Of a stretch of DNA of 42,527 nucleotides, positions 18,362 through 26,016 are shown piece by piece. The notes under the pieces are model-generated. The model was not told the origin of the DNA, searched no databases, and worked only from the letters and a program-made list of their open reading frames with translations. Position numbers and translations under genes: made by a program. Positions within the stretch are counted from its first letter, which is position 1, and each line of letters begins with the position of its first letter. This stretch comes from JAYOFM01 sp038117225 (GTDB lineage: Bacteria > Pseudomonadota > Alphaproteobacteria > Rhodospirillales > Casp-alpha2). The stretch spans positions 1 through 42,527 of the forward strand of contig JAYOFM010000012.1 in NCBI GenBank assembly GCA_038117225.1. Direction: 5' to 3'.

Positions 18362-18687
18362 TCCTCCTCGAACTTCGCGGCGATCAAATCCGAAAGAGCC
18401 TGTAAGGCTGTCGCGGCATCGTCACCGGACGCCGCCATCTCGATTTCGCTGCCGGTTGCGGCGGCGAGCATCATTAGCCCCATGATAGACCCGCCGGAGA
18501 CAGTTTGACCGCCTCGGGTAACAGTCACGCGGGCCTCGAAACGGCTGGCCACTTGGACGAATTTCGCCGCCGCGCGTGCGTGCAGGCCCCGCTTGTTGCG
18601 GATGGTGGCCGTCACCGATTGTATATCGGTGCCGTCCGCCGCCATCGCTGGCGTGCCGCCGGCGGCGGTGGTCGAGTGGTCGTTCAT
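18358..18687 (-). CDS. ptsH: Phosphocarrier protein HPr
   Basis: HPr relays phosphate from enzyme I to EIIA proteins. The 109-residue sequence has about 20 extra N-terminal residues compared with the usual 85-90. The catalytic His is H36 in RNKRGLHARAAAKF (equivalent to His15). Ser67 in GGSIMGLMMLAA corresponds to Ser46, the site phosphorylated by HprK. Both sites are intact, and an hprK gene lies in the same cluster, so serine-phosphate control is plausible. An internal ATG at codon 15 would give a shorter form, but the ATG at 18687 fits the spacing to the EIIA gene just upstream (18 bases). Confidence 0.95.
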   Translation of the reverse strand: MNDHSTTAAGGTPAMAADGTDIQSVTATIRNKRGLHARAAAKFVQVASRFEARVTVTRGGQTVSGGSIMGLMMLAAATGSEIEMAASGDDAATALQALSDLIAAKFEEE

Positions 18688-18705
18688 GGCCGAAGCCCCG
18701 TTCTT

Positions 18706-19119
18706 CTAGGTCGAGCCCGGTTCCTGGGCCAGCAACTGCGATGCAATGTTGATGTACTTACGGCCGGCGTCCTGGGCACTGGTCACGGCGGTCGTTAAAT
18801 CCTCTTCGCCACGCACGCTGGCTAGCTTGATCAACATCGGAAGATTGACGCCGGCGATGACCTCCACGTTGGCCTTGTCCATGATCGAAATCGCAAGATT
18901 TGAAGGCGTGCCGCCGAACATATCGGTCAGGACCACGGTTCCTGCGCCGTCATCGACATCGCTCGCCCGTTGCAGAATTTCGGCGCGGCGCTTTTCCATG
19001 TCGTCGTCGGGGCCGATGCAAACGGCGGCGACGCTCTGTTGTGGTCCGACCACGTGTTCCAGCGCCGCGATCAATTCCGTCGCTAGACGGCCGTGAGTAA
19101 CCAACACCATTCCGATCAT
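18706..19119 (-). CDS. PTS EIIA component of the mannose family, regulatory type
   Basis: This 137-residue protein is a stand-alone EIIA of the mannose family. His9 in MIGMVLVTHGRLATEL is the phosphorylation site (His10 in E. coli ManX). TDMFGGTPSNLAI near 70 and VNLPMLIKLA are the conserved fold signatures. There is no fused EIIB domain and no EIIC/EIID gene nearby, as in the alphaproteobacterial hprK-manX-ptsH clusters, where this protein is thought to be the end point of a regulatory relay with HPr. The ATG at 19119 is preferred, with AGGA about 13 bases upstream; an in-frame TTG two codons earlier is less likely. Confidence 0.92.
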   Translation of the reverse strand: MIGMVLVTHGRLATELIAALEHVVGPQQSVAAVCIGPDDDMEKRRAEILQRASDVDDGAGTVVLTDMFGGTPSNLAISIMDKANVEVIAGVNLPMLIKLASVRGEEDLTTAVTSAQDAGRKYINIASQLLAQEPGST

Positions 19120-19183
19120 GAGCAAATTCCGTCCTCAGCGCCCGGCAACCGAGGCCGGGCCGCGCATCTTGCGTCTATTCCGC

Positions 19184-20068
19184 CTATTTTTCCAGGTCAC
19201 GATGGCGTAATCGGCTGGGCCAACCAGCGTCGTCGAGCCATGCCGCCAGACGCTCGGCGACAAACACCGAGCGATGGCGGCCGCCGGTGCAGCCGATGGC
19301 GATGGTCAGGTAACTCTTTCCCTCGGCGCGATAGCGCGGCAACAGCGGCAGAAGCAAACCGCTGACGTTGTCGAGAAAGGACTGAAACGACGGATCGGCA
19401 CCAATGTATTCACCGACAGCGGTGTCGCGCCCTGTCTGGTTTCGCAACGCTGGGATATAATGCGGGTTAGCGAGAAACCGGACATCGAAGACCAGATCGG
19501 CGTCGCGGGGCAAGCCGGCGCGAAAAGAAAACGAGGTAACGAAAATGGCGAGGCCACCCTCTGCCTCGACACCGAAGTGGCCTTCGATGGTCTGCTTTAA
19601 TTCGCCGAAAGTCATTTCCGTGGTATCGATGATGACATCCGCGCGCTCGCGTACCGGCGCCATGCGCTGGCGCTCCTGATCGATACCGTCGCGGATTGGC
19701 CGGTCCGCGGCCAGTGGATGACGCCGCCGCGTTTCCTCGAAGCGCCGGCCCAGCACCTCGTTGTCACAGTCGAGAAACAGCACGCCGCGCACCACATCGT
19801 CACGGCGGTCGAGTTCTTCGAGCACTTGGAAGAAGCGCCCTGCCTCGAACTCGCGGGTGCGGATATCGACGCCCAGGGCAATCGGACGGGGGGCGCCATC
19901 GCCGCCGAGGTTCTCGCCCGCCGGCGGCACGACACGGCCGATGACTGAAAGCGGCAGGTTGTCGACGGCCTCGTAACCAAGATCTTCCAGCGCTTTCAGC
20001 GCCGTCGTCTTGCCCGCACCAGATACCCCGGTGACAAGCAGCACGCGGGTATGCCCATCGCCAGTCAC
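19184..20068 (-). CDS. rapZ: RNase adapter protein RapZ (YvcJ family nucleotide-binding protein)
   Basis: RapZ is a P-loop protein of 294 residues. Walker A is GVSGAGKTT at 14-22, followed by ALKALEDLGYEAVDNLP. The C-terminal domain carries YLTIAIGCTGGRHRSVFVAE, the family signature. In E. coli RapZ binds GlcN6P and directs RNase E to the sRNA GlmZ; in alphaproteobacteria that target is not established. It starts with GTG at 20068, which overlaps the hprK stop in a GTGA. It lies 64 bases upstream of the EIIA gene, so it is part of the hprK-rapZ-EIIA-ptsH-ptsI run. The genetic link to PTS genes is conserved in many bacteria. Confidence 0.95.
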   Translation of the reverse strand: MTGDGHTRVLLVTGVSGAGKTTALKALEDLGYEAVDNLPLSVIGRVVPPAGENLGGDGAPRPIALGVDIRTREFEAGRFFQVLEELDRRDDVVRGVLFLDCDNEVLGRRFEETRRRHPLAADRPIRDGIDQERQRMAPVRERADVIIDTTEMTFGELKQTIEGHFGVEAEGGLAIFVTSFSFRAGLPRDADLVFDVRFLANPHYIPALRNQTGRDTAVGEYIGADPSFQSFLDNVSGLLLPLLPRYRAEGKSYLTIAIGCTGGRHRSVFVAERLAAWLDDAGWPSRLRHRDLEK

Positions 20069-20541
20069 GCCGTGATGTCCCCAACCTGGGCCAGCGCCAT
20101 GCGCACCTTGGCCGCCGCCGATGCGGAGAACGGGTCTAGTCGGATGGCGGAGATGGCAACGCCCGCGATGTCGACCGTTGTTGGTTCTGGCAGACGTTCG
20201 ATATCTTTTTCGGCGACCAAGTCTATCAGCAGGGACACGGGTATGCGTGATAGTGCTTCAATTCGCATGATGCCGAGGCCCCTGACTTCGAGCAGCCCGG
20301 CAATGGTGGTCGGTGCGCTCGCCATAACCCGACCGTTGTCGATCTGGATGTCGCACCGGTCGTCGGCGACCAGCCGCGCGCCTGCATCGATCAAGCGGAG
20401 GGCCAGATCCGATTTCCCACTGCCGGAGGGGCCGCGGATCAGAACACCCATTTTGTCGATGGCGACACACGTCGCGTGCAACTGTTCCATGATGGAGCCG
20501 AGGGTGTCGGTCCGACTGGTTTCTGTCAACAGGACCGGCAT
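20065..20541 (-). CDS. hprK: HPr kinase/phosphorylase, short alphaproteobacterial form
   Basis: HprK phosphorylates and dephosphorylates HPr on its regulatory serine. The protein has 158 residues, about half the length of the Gram-positive enzyme, because the N-terminal domain is missing and only the kinase domain remains. This is usual in alphaproteobacteria. Walker A is RGPSGSGKSDLALRL (36-50), VADDRCD follows, and EVRGLGIMRIEAL near 100 is the HprK signature that binds HPr. The gene starts 12 bases after chvG and its stop overlaps the rapZ GTG. An internal ATG at codon 18 would still leave the full catalytic core. Confidence 0.93.
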   Translation of the reverse strand: MPVLLTETSRTDTLGSIMEQLHATCVAIDKMGVLIRGPSGSGKSDLALRLIDAGARLVADDRCDIQIDNGRVMASAPTTIAGLLEVRGLGIMRIEALSRIPVSLLIDLVAEKDIERLPEPTTVDIAGVAISAIRLDPFSASAAAKVRMALAQVGDITA

Positions 20542-20552
20542 ACCTGGTTGAG

Positions 20553-22217
20553 CTATGACCCCGAGGGAAGGCGCACCGTAAACCGGGCTCCGACCGTCCG
20601 TCCGGCACCATCGTGCCGGTTGGTCGCGGTGATGGTGCCGTCGTGGGCCTCGACGATCTGGCGCGAGATACTGAGCCCCAGCCCGGAATGCGTGCCGAAT
20701 TTCTCGCCCGAGGCACGTTCCGTATAGAAGCGATCAAAGATCAAATGCTCCTTTCCGTCGGGAATGCCAGGTCCGTCATCATCGATAGTGATTTCGATGG
20801 CGCCGTTGTCGCGCCTGAGGGTCAGCCGAATTTCGCCGCGGGGTGGGCTGAAGGTCACCGCATTGGCAATGAGGTTGCGGAACACCTGCACCAGACGATC
20901 CTCGATCCCGATGACCACGAGATCACCGGTATCGATGAGATCGAGCCGAAGGGTGGGGGCGTTCTCGCGGGTGGTGCCGTGGACGTCGACCAGTGTTGCC
21001 AGCATGCCACCGAGATCGAGCGGTGTCGCCTCCGCGCGTGACAATTCCGCGTCAATCCGCGAAGCGTCCGATATATCGGTAATCAAGCGATCGAGGCGGC
21101 CGACGTCTTCCTGGATGATCGTCAGCAGTTTCTCTCGTTGCGCCGGATCGGTGACCCGGCCCACCGTTTCGACGGCGCTGCGCAGCGAGGTGAGCGGGTT
21201 TTTGATCTCATGAGCGACGTCGGCGGCGAAACGTTCGATGGCATCGAGCCTTTCCCACATGGCCTCGGTCATGTCCTTCAGGGCAAGGGCCAGGTCGCCG
21301 ATTTCGTCATCGCGATCGGGAAGCGTGGCGAATACGACCTTGCGCCCGTGGTCTTGTCGTACCTGTTCCGCGGTCATCGCCAGGCGCCGGATCGGCCTTG
21401 CCAGCGTGCCGGCGAGGTAGATCGACAACAGGACCGTCACCACGAGTGCCACGGCGGCCACCTTGAGGATATCGCGACGCACTTCCAGCACCGCCTGATC
21501 GACGGCGTGGGAGTCCTTGCTAAGCATAAGCGCGCCCAACACCATCTTGTATCGCTGTACGGGGACCGCCACGTGCAACATCAGCGCCTCACCGCGCATG
21601 GCCCGGACGGCCTTTTCGGGTTCACCTCTGAGTGCCGTTTGCACCTCGACAAAACGGCCATTGCGGGCCGCGTCATCCTGGCGCAGATAGGGAATGTCCG
21701 TATCGAGCGAAAAGCCGTTCACGATACGATCATAGACCCCAAGCATCTGGTTGACCGAACCTTGGGGATCCTCGGGTGGTGGTAGGGTCTCGATCTGCAC
21801 GGTGCCGCCGCCGGTCAGGATACGTGAGTCGGCGATCATGCGGCCATCGCTCTGGAACAGGCGGGCACGGGTTCCCGTGGTTTCAACGAGCCGTCGCACC
21901 ATCTGATTGGCGATGCCGGATACCAGACGTTCGCCAACCACGGAATCCGGTTCAACTGCGCCTTCGCCAAGGGCGGCGGCGAACATTTGCGCCTGGGTGT
22001 CGAGGGACTTCAACTCGGCGACGATCAGGCCGCGCCGGTATTCGCCGAGATACAGAAAGCCGGCGATCAACACGGCCGGCGCGATCAAGTTGACCGCCAG
22101 GATGCGGCGGGTCAGCGGCGAGATCAGCCGATGGCGGGTTCGGCGCCGTTCAGCGACATCGGTCGTGAGGGCGGGGTCTCGCCCCGCGGGTGCTGCATCG
22201 TTCGCCGTTTCGCCCAT
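20553..22217 (-). CDS. chvG: Sensor histidine kinase ChvG (ExoS family)
   Basis: ChvG senses acid or envelope conditions and phosphorylates ChvI. The 554-residue protein has a first membrane segment near 32-52 (RILAVNLIAPAVLIAGFLYL), a periplasmic sensor of about 210 residues and a second membrane segment (VAAVALVVTVLLSIYLA). A HAMP domain (GTLARPIRRLAMTAEQVR) follows. The HisKA box is AADVAHEIKNPLTSLRSAV near 340, and the ATPase has N (FRNLIANAVTFSP), G1 (DDDGPGIP) and G2 (GLGLSISRQIV). The ATG at 22217 is chosen for its GAGGGG ribosome binding site five bases upstream; a GTG at 22253 is weaker. It is 39 bases downstream of chvI. Confidence 0.93.
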   Translation of the reverse strand: MGETANDAAPAGRDPALTTDVAERRRTRHRLISPLTRRILAVNLIAPAVLIAGFLYLGEYRRGLIVAELKSLDTQAQMFAAALGEGAVEPDSVVGERLVSGIANQMVRRLVETTGTRARLFQSDGRMIADSRILTGGGTVQIETLPPPEDPQGSVNQMLGVYDRIVNGFSLDTDIPYLRQDDAARNGRFVEVQTALRGEPEKAVRAMRGEALMLHVAVPVQRYKMVLGALMLSKDSHAVDQAVLEVRRDILKVAAVALVVTVLLSIYLAGTLARPIRRLAMTAEQVRQDHGRKVVFATLPDRDDEIGDLALALKDMTEAMWERLDAIERFAADVAHEIKNPLTSLRSAVETVGRVTDPAQREKLLTIIQEDVGRLDRLITDISDASRIDAELSRAEATPLDLGGMLATLVDVHGTTRENAPTLRLDLIDTGDLVVIGIEDRLVQVFRNLIANAVTFSPPRGEIRLTLRRDNGAIEITIDDDGPGIPDGKEHLIFDRFYTERASGEKFGTHSGLGLSISRQIVEAHDGTITATNRHDGAGRTVGARFTVRLPSGS

Positions 22218-22256
22218 TGCCCCCTCGTGCTCGGTCCGAAAATTTCTCGGCACCGT

Positions 22257-22949
22257 CTATGGATTACGGTAACGATAGCCGATTCCATAAAGGGTCTCGA
22301 TCTCCTTGAATTGCGGATCCAGATCGCGAAATTTCTTGCGCAGGCGCTTGATGTGCGAATCGATGGTGCGGTCATCGACGTAGATGTGCTCTCCATAGGC
22401 GGCATCGATCAATTGGTCACGGCTCTTGACGTGTCCCGGGCGCCGCGCCAGCACCTCGACCAGCAGAAATTCGGTAACGGTCAGGTTAACCTCCTGGTCC
22501 TTCCAGGTACACAGGTGGCGCGTGGAATCGAGGACCATTTCACCGCGACGCAGGGTGTCCTTGCTTTCGCTACCTTCCTGATTGGCCTCGCGTCGGCGCA
22601 ATAGCGCGCGGATACGCTCGATCAGCAGACGTTGGGAAAATGGTTTCTTGATATAGTCGTCGGCCCCCATGCGCAGCCCAAGCACCTCGTCCACCTCATC
22701 ATCCTTTGAGGTCAGGAAAATGACGGGCAGATCGTCTTTTTTTCGCAATTCACCCAACAGTTCCATGCCGTCCATGCGCGGCATCTTGATATCGAGAATG
22801 GCGAGATCGACCGGTTTGCGGGTCAGGCCGGCGAGAGCTTCCTCTCCGTCACCGTAGGATTCGACCTTATAGCCCTCTGCCTCCAGGGCCATGGCGACGG
22901 AAGTGACGATATTCTCATCGTCGTCAACGAGGGCGATGGTATGGCTCAT
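22257..22949 (-). CDS. chvI: OmpR-family response regulator ChvI
   Basis: ChvI is the DNA-binding partner of ChvG. The 230-residue protein has a receiver domain with acidic pair DDD at 9-11, phosphoacceptor Asp53 in LAILDIKMPRMDGMELL, and the conserved TSKDDEVDEVLGLRMGADDY with its Thr and the downstream KKPF Lys. The C-terminal winged helix has LTVTEFLLVEVLARRPGHV and VDDRTIDSHIKRLRKKF, the recognition helix region typical of OmpR regulators. It is the first gene of the long minus-strand block. AAGG lies about eight bases before the ATG. In rhizobia chvI and pckA are neighbours; here the cobalt and DUF1538 genes separate them. Confidence 0.95.
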   Translation of the reverse strand: MSHTIALVDDDENIVTSVAMALEAEGYKVESYGDGEEALAGLTRKPVDLAILDIKMPRMDGMELLGELRKKDDLPVIFLTSKDDEVDEVLGLRMGADDYIKKPFSQRLLIERIRALLRRREANQEGSESKDTLRRGEMVLDSTRHLCTWKDQEVNLTVTEFLLVEVLARRPGHVKSRDQLIDAAYGEHIYVDDRTIDSHIKRLRKKFRDLDPQFKEIETLYGIGYRYRNP

Positions 22950-23031
22950 GTGTCTGGCCTTTTCTGATGGCGGCGTGGTGGCGACGACGGAATTCCGCCG
23001 ATGTCGTGTGGTAATGGGCCAATGTGGCGGA

Positions 23032-23037
23032 ATTATA
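23032..23037 (-). promoter_or_regulatory. chvI: Candidate -10 box for chvI
   Basis: On the minus strand this is a perfect TATAAT. The spaced -35 position reads GCGTCA, which is poor, so activation by a regulator (possibly ChvI itself) would be needed. It leaves a 5' leader of about 75 bases. The -35 position overlaps the -35 box of the opposite-strand cbt promoter. Confidence 0.4.
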
Positions 23038-23053
23038 ACTGCATTGTGGCCGA

Positions 23054-23083
23054 TTGACGCATGCTCATATGGGCGACTATAGT
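23054..23083 (+). promoter_or_regulatory. Sigma70-like promoter for the riboswitch-cbtBA transcript
   Basis: TTGACG at 23054-23059 and TATAGT at 23078-23083 are separated by 18 bases, close to the housekeeping consensus. Transcription would start near 23090, just before the cobalamin riboswitch. Confidence 0.6.
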
Positions 23084-23107
23084 CTGCTTCGGCGGTTCCC
23101 CACGTTA

Positions 23108-23300
23108 ACGGACGTATAGAGTCTGGGGGATCAAAAGGGAATGCGGAAGAAATCGACCCACTCCGGGGATTTCACGCCGTGGCTGTCCCCGCAACTGTGA
23201 GCGGCGAGCCCAAGCCCCAAGCGCGCCACTGGAGCAATCCGGGAAGGCCGGGCAAAGGTTGAGACCCGTGAGCCAGGAGACCTGCCGCCGAAGTCTCACC
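23108..23300 (+). promoter_or_regulatory. Cobalamin (adenosylcobalamin-type) riboswitch
   Basis: Several conserved blocks of the cobalamin aptamer occur in the right order: AAAGGGAA near 23135, GCTGTCCCCGCAACTGTGA near 23182, GCCACTGG near 23225, GGGAAGG near 23240, and the B12 box AGCCAGGAGACCTGCC at 23271-23286. The riboswitch lies about 90 bases upstream of cbtB, a cobalt transporter subunit, which is a known target class. When cobalamin is bound, expression of the cobalt importer should fall. The exact ends of the aptamer are approximate. Confidence 0.95.
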
Positions 23301-23304
23301 GCGT

Positions 23305-23331
23305 TTCCGAGGAACGGGGGTTTCCTGGGAA
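23305..23331 (+). other. Hairpin after the riboswitch, possible expression platform
   Basis: TTCCGAGGAA (23305-23314) pairs with TTCCTGGGAA (23322-23331) with one G-G mismatch around a seven-base loop. No U-run follows, so it is not a classical intrinsic terminator. It does not obviously pair with the cbtB ribosome binding site GGAG at 23381. It could be part of the switching structure. Confidence 0.4.
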
Positions 23332-23393
23332 GTGGTTCGCCGCAGCGGTGCTTGCTATCCATTTTCGTCAACGACTAAGCGGAGAATATAGAG

Positions 23394-23573
23394 ATGAAAA
23401 CCACCACCGCACCGCAGGTCGCCCAGACGAGGATCGCCGAGCGCGCCGTTCCCGCCGTTTTGGCTTTGCTTCTGGGTACCTTTCTACTGATGGGCGTCGG
23501 TTTTGCCCATTCCAACACGGTTCACAACGCGGCTCACGACGCGCGACACGCTTTCGCGTTTCCCTGCCACTAG
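23394..23573 (+). CDS. cbtB: Cobalt transporter subunit CbtB (small membrane protein)
   Basis: This is a 59-residue protein with one transmembrane segment (about residues 18-37) and a His-rich tail ending RHAFAFPCH. The tail, with histidines at 39, 44, 48, 52 and 59, is the CbtB hallmark and probably binds cobalt. The ATG at 23394 has GGAG ten bases upstream. It follows a cobalamin riboswitch and directly precedes cbtA (nine bases), matching the known B12-regulated CbtAB cobalt uptake pair. It is short enough to be missed by automatic gene calls. Confidence 0.93.
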   Translation: MKTTTAPQVAQTRIAERAVPAVLALLLGTFLLMGVGFAHSNTVHNAAHDARHAFAFPCH

Positions 23574-23582
23574 AGGCCCCGC

Positions 23583-24326
23583 ATGTTCAGGCGGATTTTG
23601 ACCGTCGCCCTTGTCGCAGGGGCGCTGGCCGGGATCGGTATATCCGTGGTGCAAGAATTCACCACCACGCCGATCATTCTTCATGCGGAAGAGTTCGAGG
23701 CGACGGGACAGGCTCACAAGGCGGCCGTTCAACCTGACAACCGGTCCGGTGGGCGATTCGGGGCCGCGCTATTCCTCGTCCACGGCGAGGCCGTCCCGGC
23801 GAGCTCAGCGGAAACGGAGGCCTGGGGGCCTGACGACGGTCTTGAGCGAACGCTCTACACGACACTTGCCAACATCATTTCCGGCGTCGCCTTCGGCCTG
23901 ATCCTCGCGGCCGCGTTCGCGCTTCATGGCGGGACCGTCGATGGCCGACGCGGCGTCATCTGGGGGATGGCTGGGTTTGCCGTGTTCACGTTGGGGCCGG
24001 GACTGGGCCTGCCGCCCGAAGTTCCGGGATCCATGGCGGCTGAACTCGTGGCTCGGCAGACCTGGTGGTTGTTCGCCGCCGCGTCGACCGCCGCTGGTCT
24101 AGCACTGATGGTGTTCGGTCGGGGTCGGATCTGGGTGCTTGCGGGTGTGCTGGCCCTCGTCGTGCCTCACGCCGTCGGTGCGCCGCAGCCGGCGGAGATC
24201 GGCGGTGCCGTGCCGCCGGAGTTGGCTGGCCATTTCGCGGCGGCGTCGCTCGTCACTTCGGCGATTTTCTGGTCCATGCTCGGCTGGCTTGCCGGCACCA
24301 TGCAGGCGCGGCTCGATCACGCTTGA
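23583..24326 (+). CDS. cbtA: Cobalt transporter subunit CbtA
   Basis: CbtA is the larger integral-membrane subunit predicted to import cobalt for cobalamin synthesis. The 247-residue protein starts MFRRILTVALVAGALAGIG, with the Gln/Glu-containing SVVQEFTTTPIILHAEEFE right after the first membrane span (described here by its parts). Four more hydrophobic segments follow, including IISGVAFGLILAAAFALHGG and FAVFTLGPGLGLPPEVPG, the latter a typical CbtA motif. The loop after the first span is about 70 residues. The gene ends 30 bases before a strong terminator, so cbtBA form a self-contained transcription unit under the riboswitch. Confidence 0.93.
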   Translation: MFRRILTVALVAGALAGIGISVVQEFTTTPIILHAEEFEATGQAHKAAVQPDNRSGGRFGAALFLVHGEAVPASSAETEAWGPDDGLERTLYTTLANIISGVAFGLILAAAFALHGGTVDGRRGVIWGMAGFAVFTLGPGLGLPPEVPGSMAAELVARQTWWLFAAASTAAGLALMVFGRGRIWVLAGVLALVVPHAVGAPQPAEIGGAVPPELAGHFAAASLVTSAIFWSMLGWLAGTMQARLDHA

Positions 24327-24356
24327 GACAGCAAGGACAATATGTCCCGACTCATC

Positions 24357-24391
24357 AAGGGGATGCCTTTCGAGGCATCCCCTTTATCATT
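24357..24391 (+). terminator. Intrinsic terminator after cbtA
   Basis: AAGGGGATGCCT and AGGCATCCCCTT form a perfect 12-base-pair stem around a TTCG tetraloop, followed by a short T-containing tract (TATCATT). It separates the cobalamin-controlled cbtBA unit from the DUF1538 operon. Confidence 0.9.
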
Positions 24392-24457
24392 AGAGTTTGA
24401 GCCAGGTCATGGGGCCGCCGTGAATTAGTGACTATTATCCCGTGAGCGGGAGCAGGC

Positions 24458-25198
24458 ATGCCGAAGGCGATCAAAGGTTTTTTTAGGCTGTTGATGGCGT
24501 CGGTGCGCGACCTGATGCCCATTGTTCTAGTTATTGCGTTCTTCCAGATCGTCGTTCTGCGTCAACCGTTTCCAGACCTTGGTGGCGTGATCGTCGGCTT
24601 GGCCATGGTGATCCTTGGCCTGACGCTCTTTATCCAGGGGCTGGAAATGGGATTATTCCCGTTGGGTGAATCCATGGCGCAGGCATTCGCGCGCAAGGGC
24701 AGTCTGGTGGCGCTGCTGAGCTTCGCATTCATGCTCGGCTTCGGCACCACGGTGGCGGAACCGGCTTTGATCGCCGTCGCCGCCGAGGCGGCAAAGGTAG
24801 CCAGCGAGGCCGGCGCCATCGACAGGACGTCGGAGGCACGCGGGAATTATGCTTTTGGCCTGCGTATGACCGTTGCGGTGGCGGTGGGCGCGGCCATCCT
24901 GCTCGGCGTGGTGCGGATCCTCAAGGGATGGCCGATCCACCATCTGATCATCGGCGGTTACGTGGCGGTGGTCGTTCTGACCTGGTTTGCGCCCGACGCC
25001 ATTGTCGGCATCGCCTACGATTCCGGTGGCGTCACCACGTCGACCATCACGGTGCCGCTGGTGACAGCGCTGGGCGTTGGCCTTGCCTACGCCATTAAGG
25101 GACGCAATCCCCTGCTTGATGGTTTTGGTCTGATTGCTTTCGCCAGTCTATCACCGATGATTTTTGTTCTCGTGTTCGGCATGGTGATACACGGATGA
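24458..25198 (+). CDS. DUF1538 family integral membrane protein, first subunit
   Basis: This 246-residue protein is strongly hydrophobic with about six to seven membrane spans. Conserved blocks are FIQGLEMGLFPLGESMA near 50-66, GFGTTVAEPALIAVAAEA near 92, and AYDSGGVTTSTITVPLVTAL near 186. The same blocks occur in the next gene, so the two are paralogues, probably forming a hetero-oligomer. From memory, unverified, DUF1538 pairs have been reported to act as a two-part Na+/H+ antiporter (UmpAB); the charged and polar residues inside the TTVAEP and YDSGGVTTST segments fit ion transport. Transport specificity here is inferred. A ribosome binding site (GGGAGCAGGC) precedes the ATG. The stop overlaps the next start (ATGA). 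Confidence 0.88.
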   Translation: MPKAIKGFFRLLMASVRDLMPIVLVIAFFQIVVLRQPFPDLGGVIVGLAMVILGLTLFIQGLEMGLFPLGESMAQAFARKGSLVALLSFAFMLGFGTTVAEPALIAVAAEAAKVASEAGAIDRTSEARGNYAFGLRMTVAVAVGAAILLGVVRILKGWPIHHLIIGGYVAVVVLTWFAPDAIVGIAYDSGGVTTSTITVPLVTALGVGLAYAIKGRNPLLDGFGLIAFASLSPMIFVLVFGMVIHG

Positions 25199-26016
25199 TC
25201 TTGCTCGACCATGTTATCGAGACCGCCTGGACAACGATGTTTGACGTCTTGCCGATCGTCGCCATCCTTTTCGGTTTTCAATTTCTCGTCCTGCGCCGCC
25301 GCCCGCCCCGCCTTGGGCGGATTGTCGCCGGGTTTGGCTATGTTCTGCTCGGCTTGACCCTGTTTCTCGTCGGGTTACAGATGGCGCTGTTTCCGCTCGG
25401 CGAAACCATGGCGCGACAGCTGACCGACCCGGCGTTCATTGGTATCGACGCAACGTCCATGATTGTCGATTGGACGGCGTATGGCTGGGTTTACGCGTTC
25501 GCCGCCGCCATTGGTTTCGCCACCACGGTCGCTGAACCGTCGTTGATCGCGGTCTCAATGAAGGCAGAGGAAGTTTCCGGTGGTGCCATCAGCGCTCGCG
25601 GCTTGCGCCTTGCCGTCGCCGTCGGCGTTGCCGCTGGCGTTGCTATCGGCGCCTATCGCATTGTCAGCGGTACACCGCTGGCGTGGTACATCATGGCCGG
25701 TTACGTGGTTGTTATCGCGCAGACGTTCCGCGCGTCGCCGATGATCGTGCCGTTGGCCTACGATTCGGGCGGCGTTACGACGTCGACGGTGACGGTACCG
25801 GTGGTCGCGGCCCTGGGACTTGGCCTCGCCGCCACCATTCCCGGGCGCAGCCCCCTGATTGACGGCTTCGGCCTGATCGCCTTTGCCAGTGTATTCCCCA
25901 TCATGTCCGTCCTCGGCTACGATCGGTTGGCCTCCTGGATGAGACATCGTAAACGGGCTCTCAACGAAGATGCCACGTCAATTCCAGAACCGATCCGTAA
26001 GGAGGACCCACCATGA
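25195..26016 (+). CDS. DUF1538 family integral membrane protein, second subunit
   Basis: This 273-residue paralogue of the preceding gene has the same motifs in the same order: FLVGLQMALFPLGETMA near 60, GFATTVAEPSLIAVSMKA near 106 and AYDSGGVTTSTVTVPVVAAL near 188. It adds a cytoplasmic-looking hydrophilic C-terminal tail (RHRKRALNEDATSIPEPIRKE) absent from the first subunit. The tail could contact the soluble PII-like or CBS proteins encoded next. The start overlaps the upstream stop, and the stop overlaps the PII-like start (ATGA both times), so the subunits are likely made in fixed ratio. GAGGACC just before its 3' end can serve as the ribosome binding site of the PII-like gene. Confidence 0.88.
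   Translation: MILLDHVIETAWTTMFDVLPIVAILFGFQFLVLRRRPPRLGRIVAGFGYVLLGLTLFLVGLQMALFPLGETMARQLTDPAFIGIDATSMIVDWTAYGWVYAFAAAIGFATTVAEPSLIAVSMKAEEVSGGAISARGLRLAVAVGVAAGVAIGAYRIVSGTPLAWYIMAGYVVVIAQTFRASPMIVPLAYDSGGVTTSTVTVPVVAALGLGLAATIPGRSPLIDGFGLIAFASVFPIMSVLGYDRLASWMRHRKRALNEDATSIPEPIRKEDPP

Noticed and set aside
23105..23371. Minus-strand open frame across the riboswitch
   Set aside because: It lies on the antisense of a conserved structured RNA, with no protein motif.
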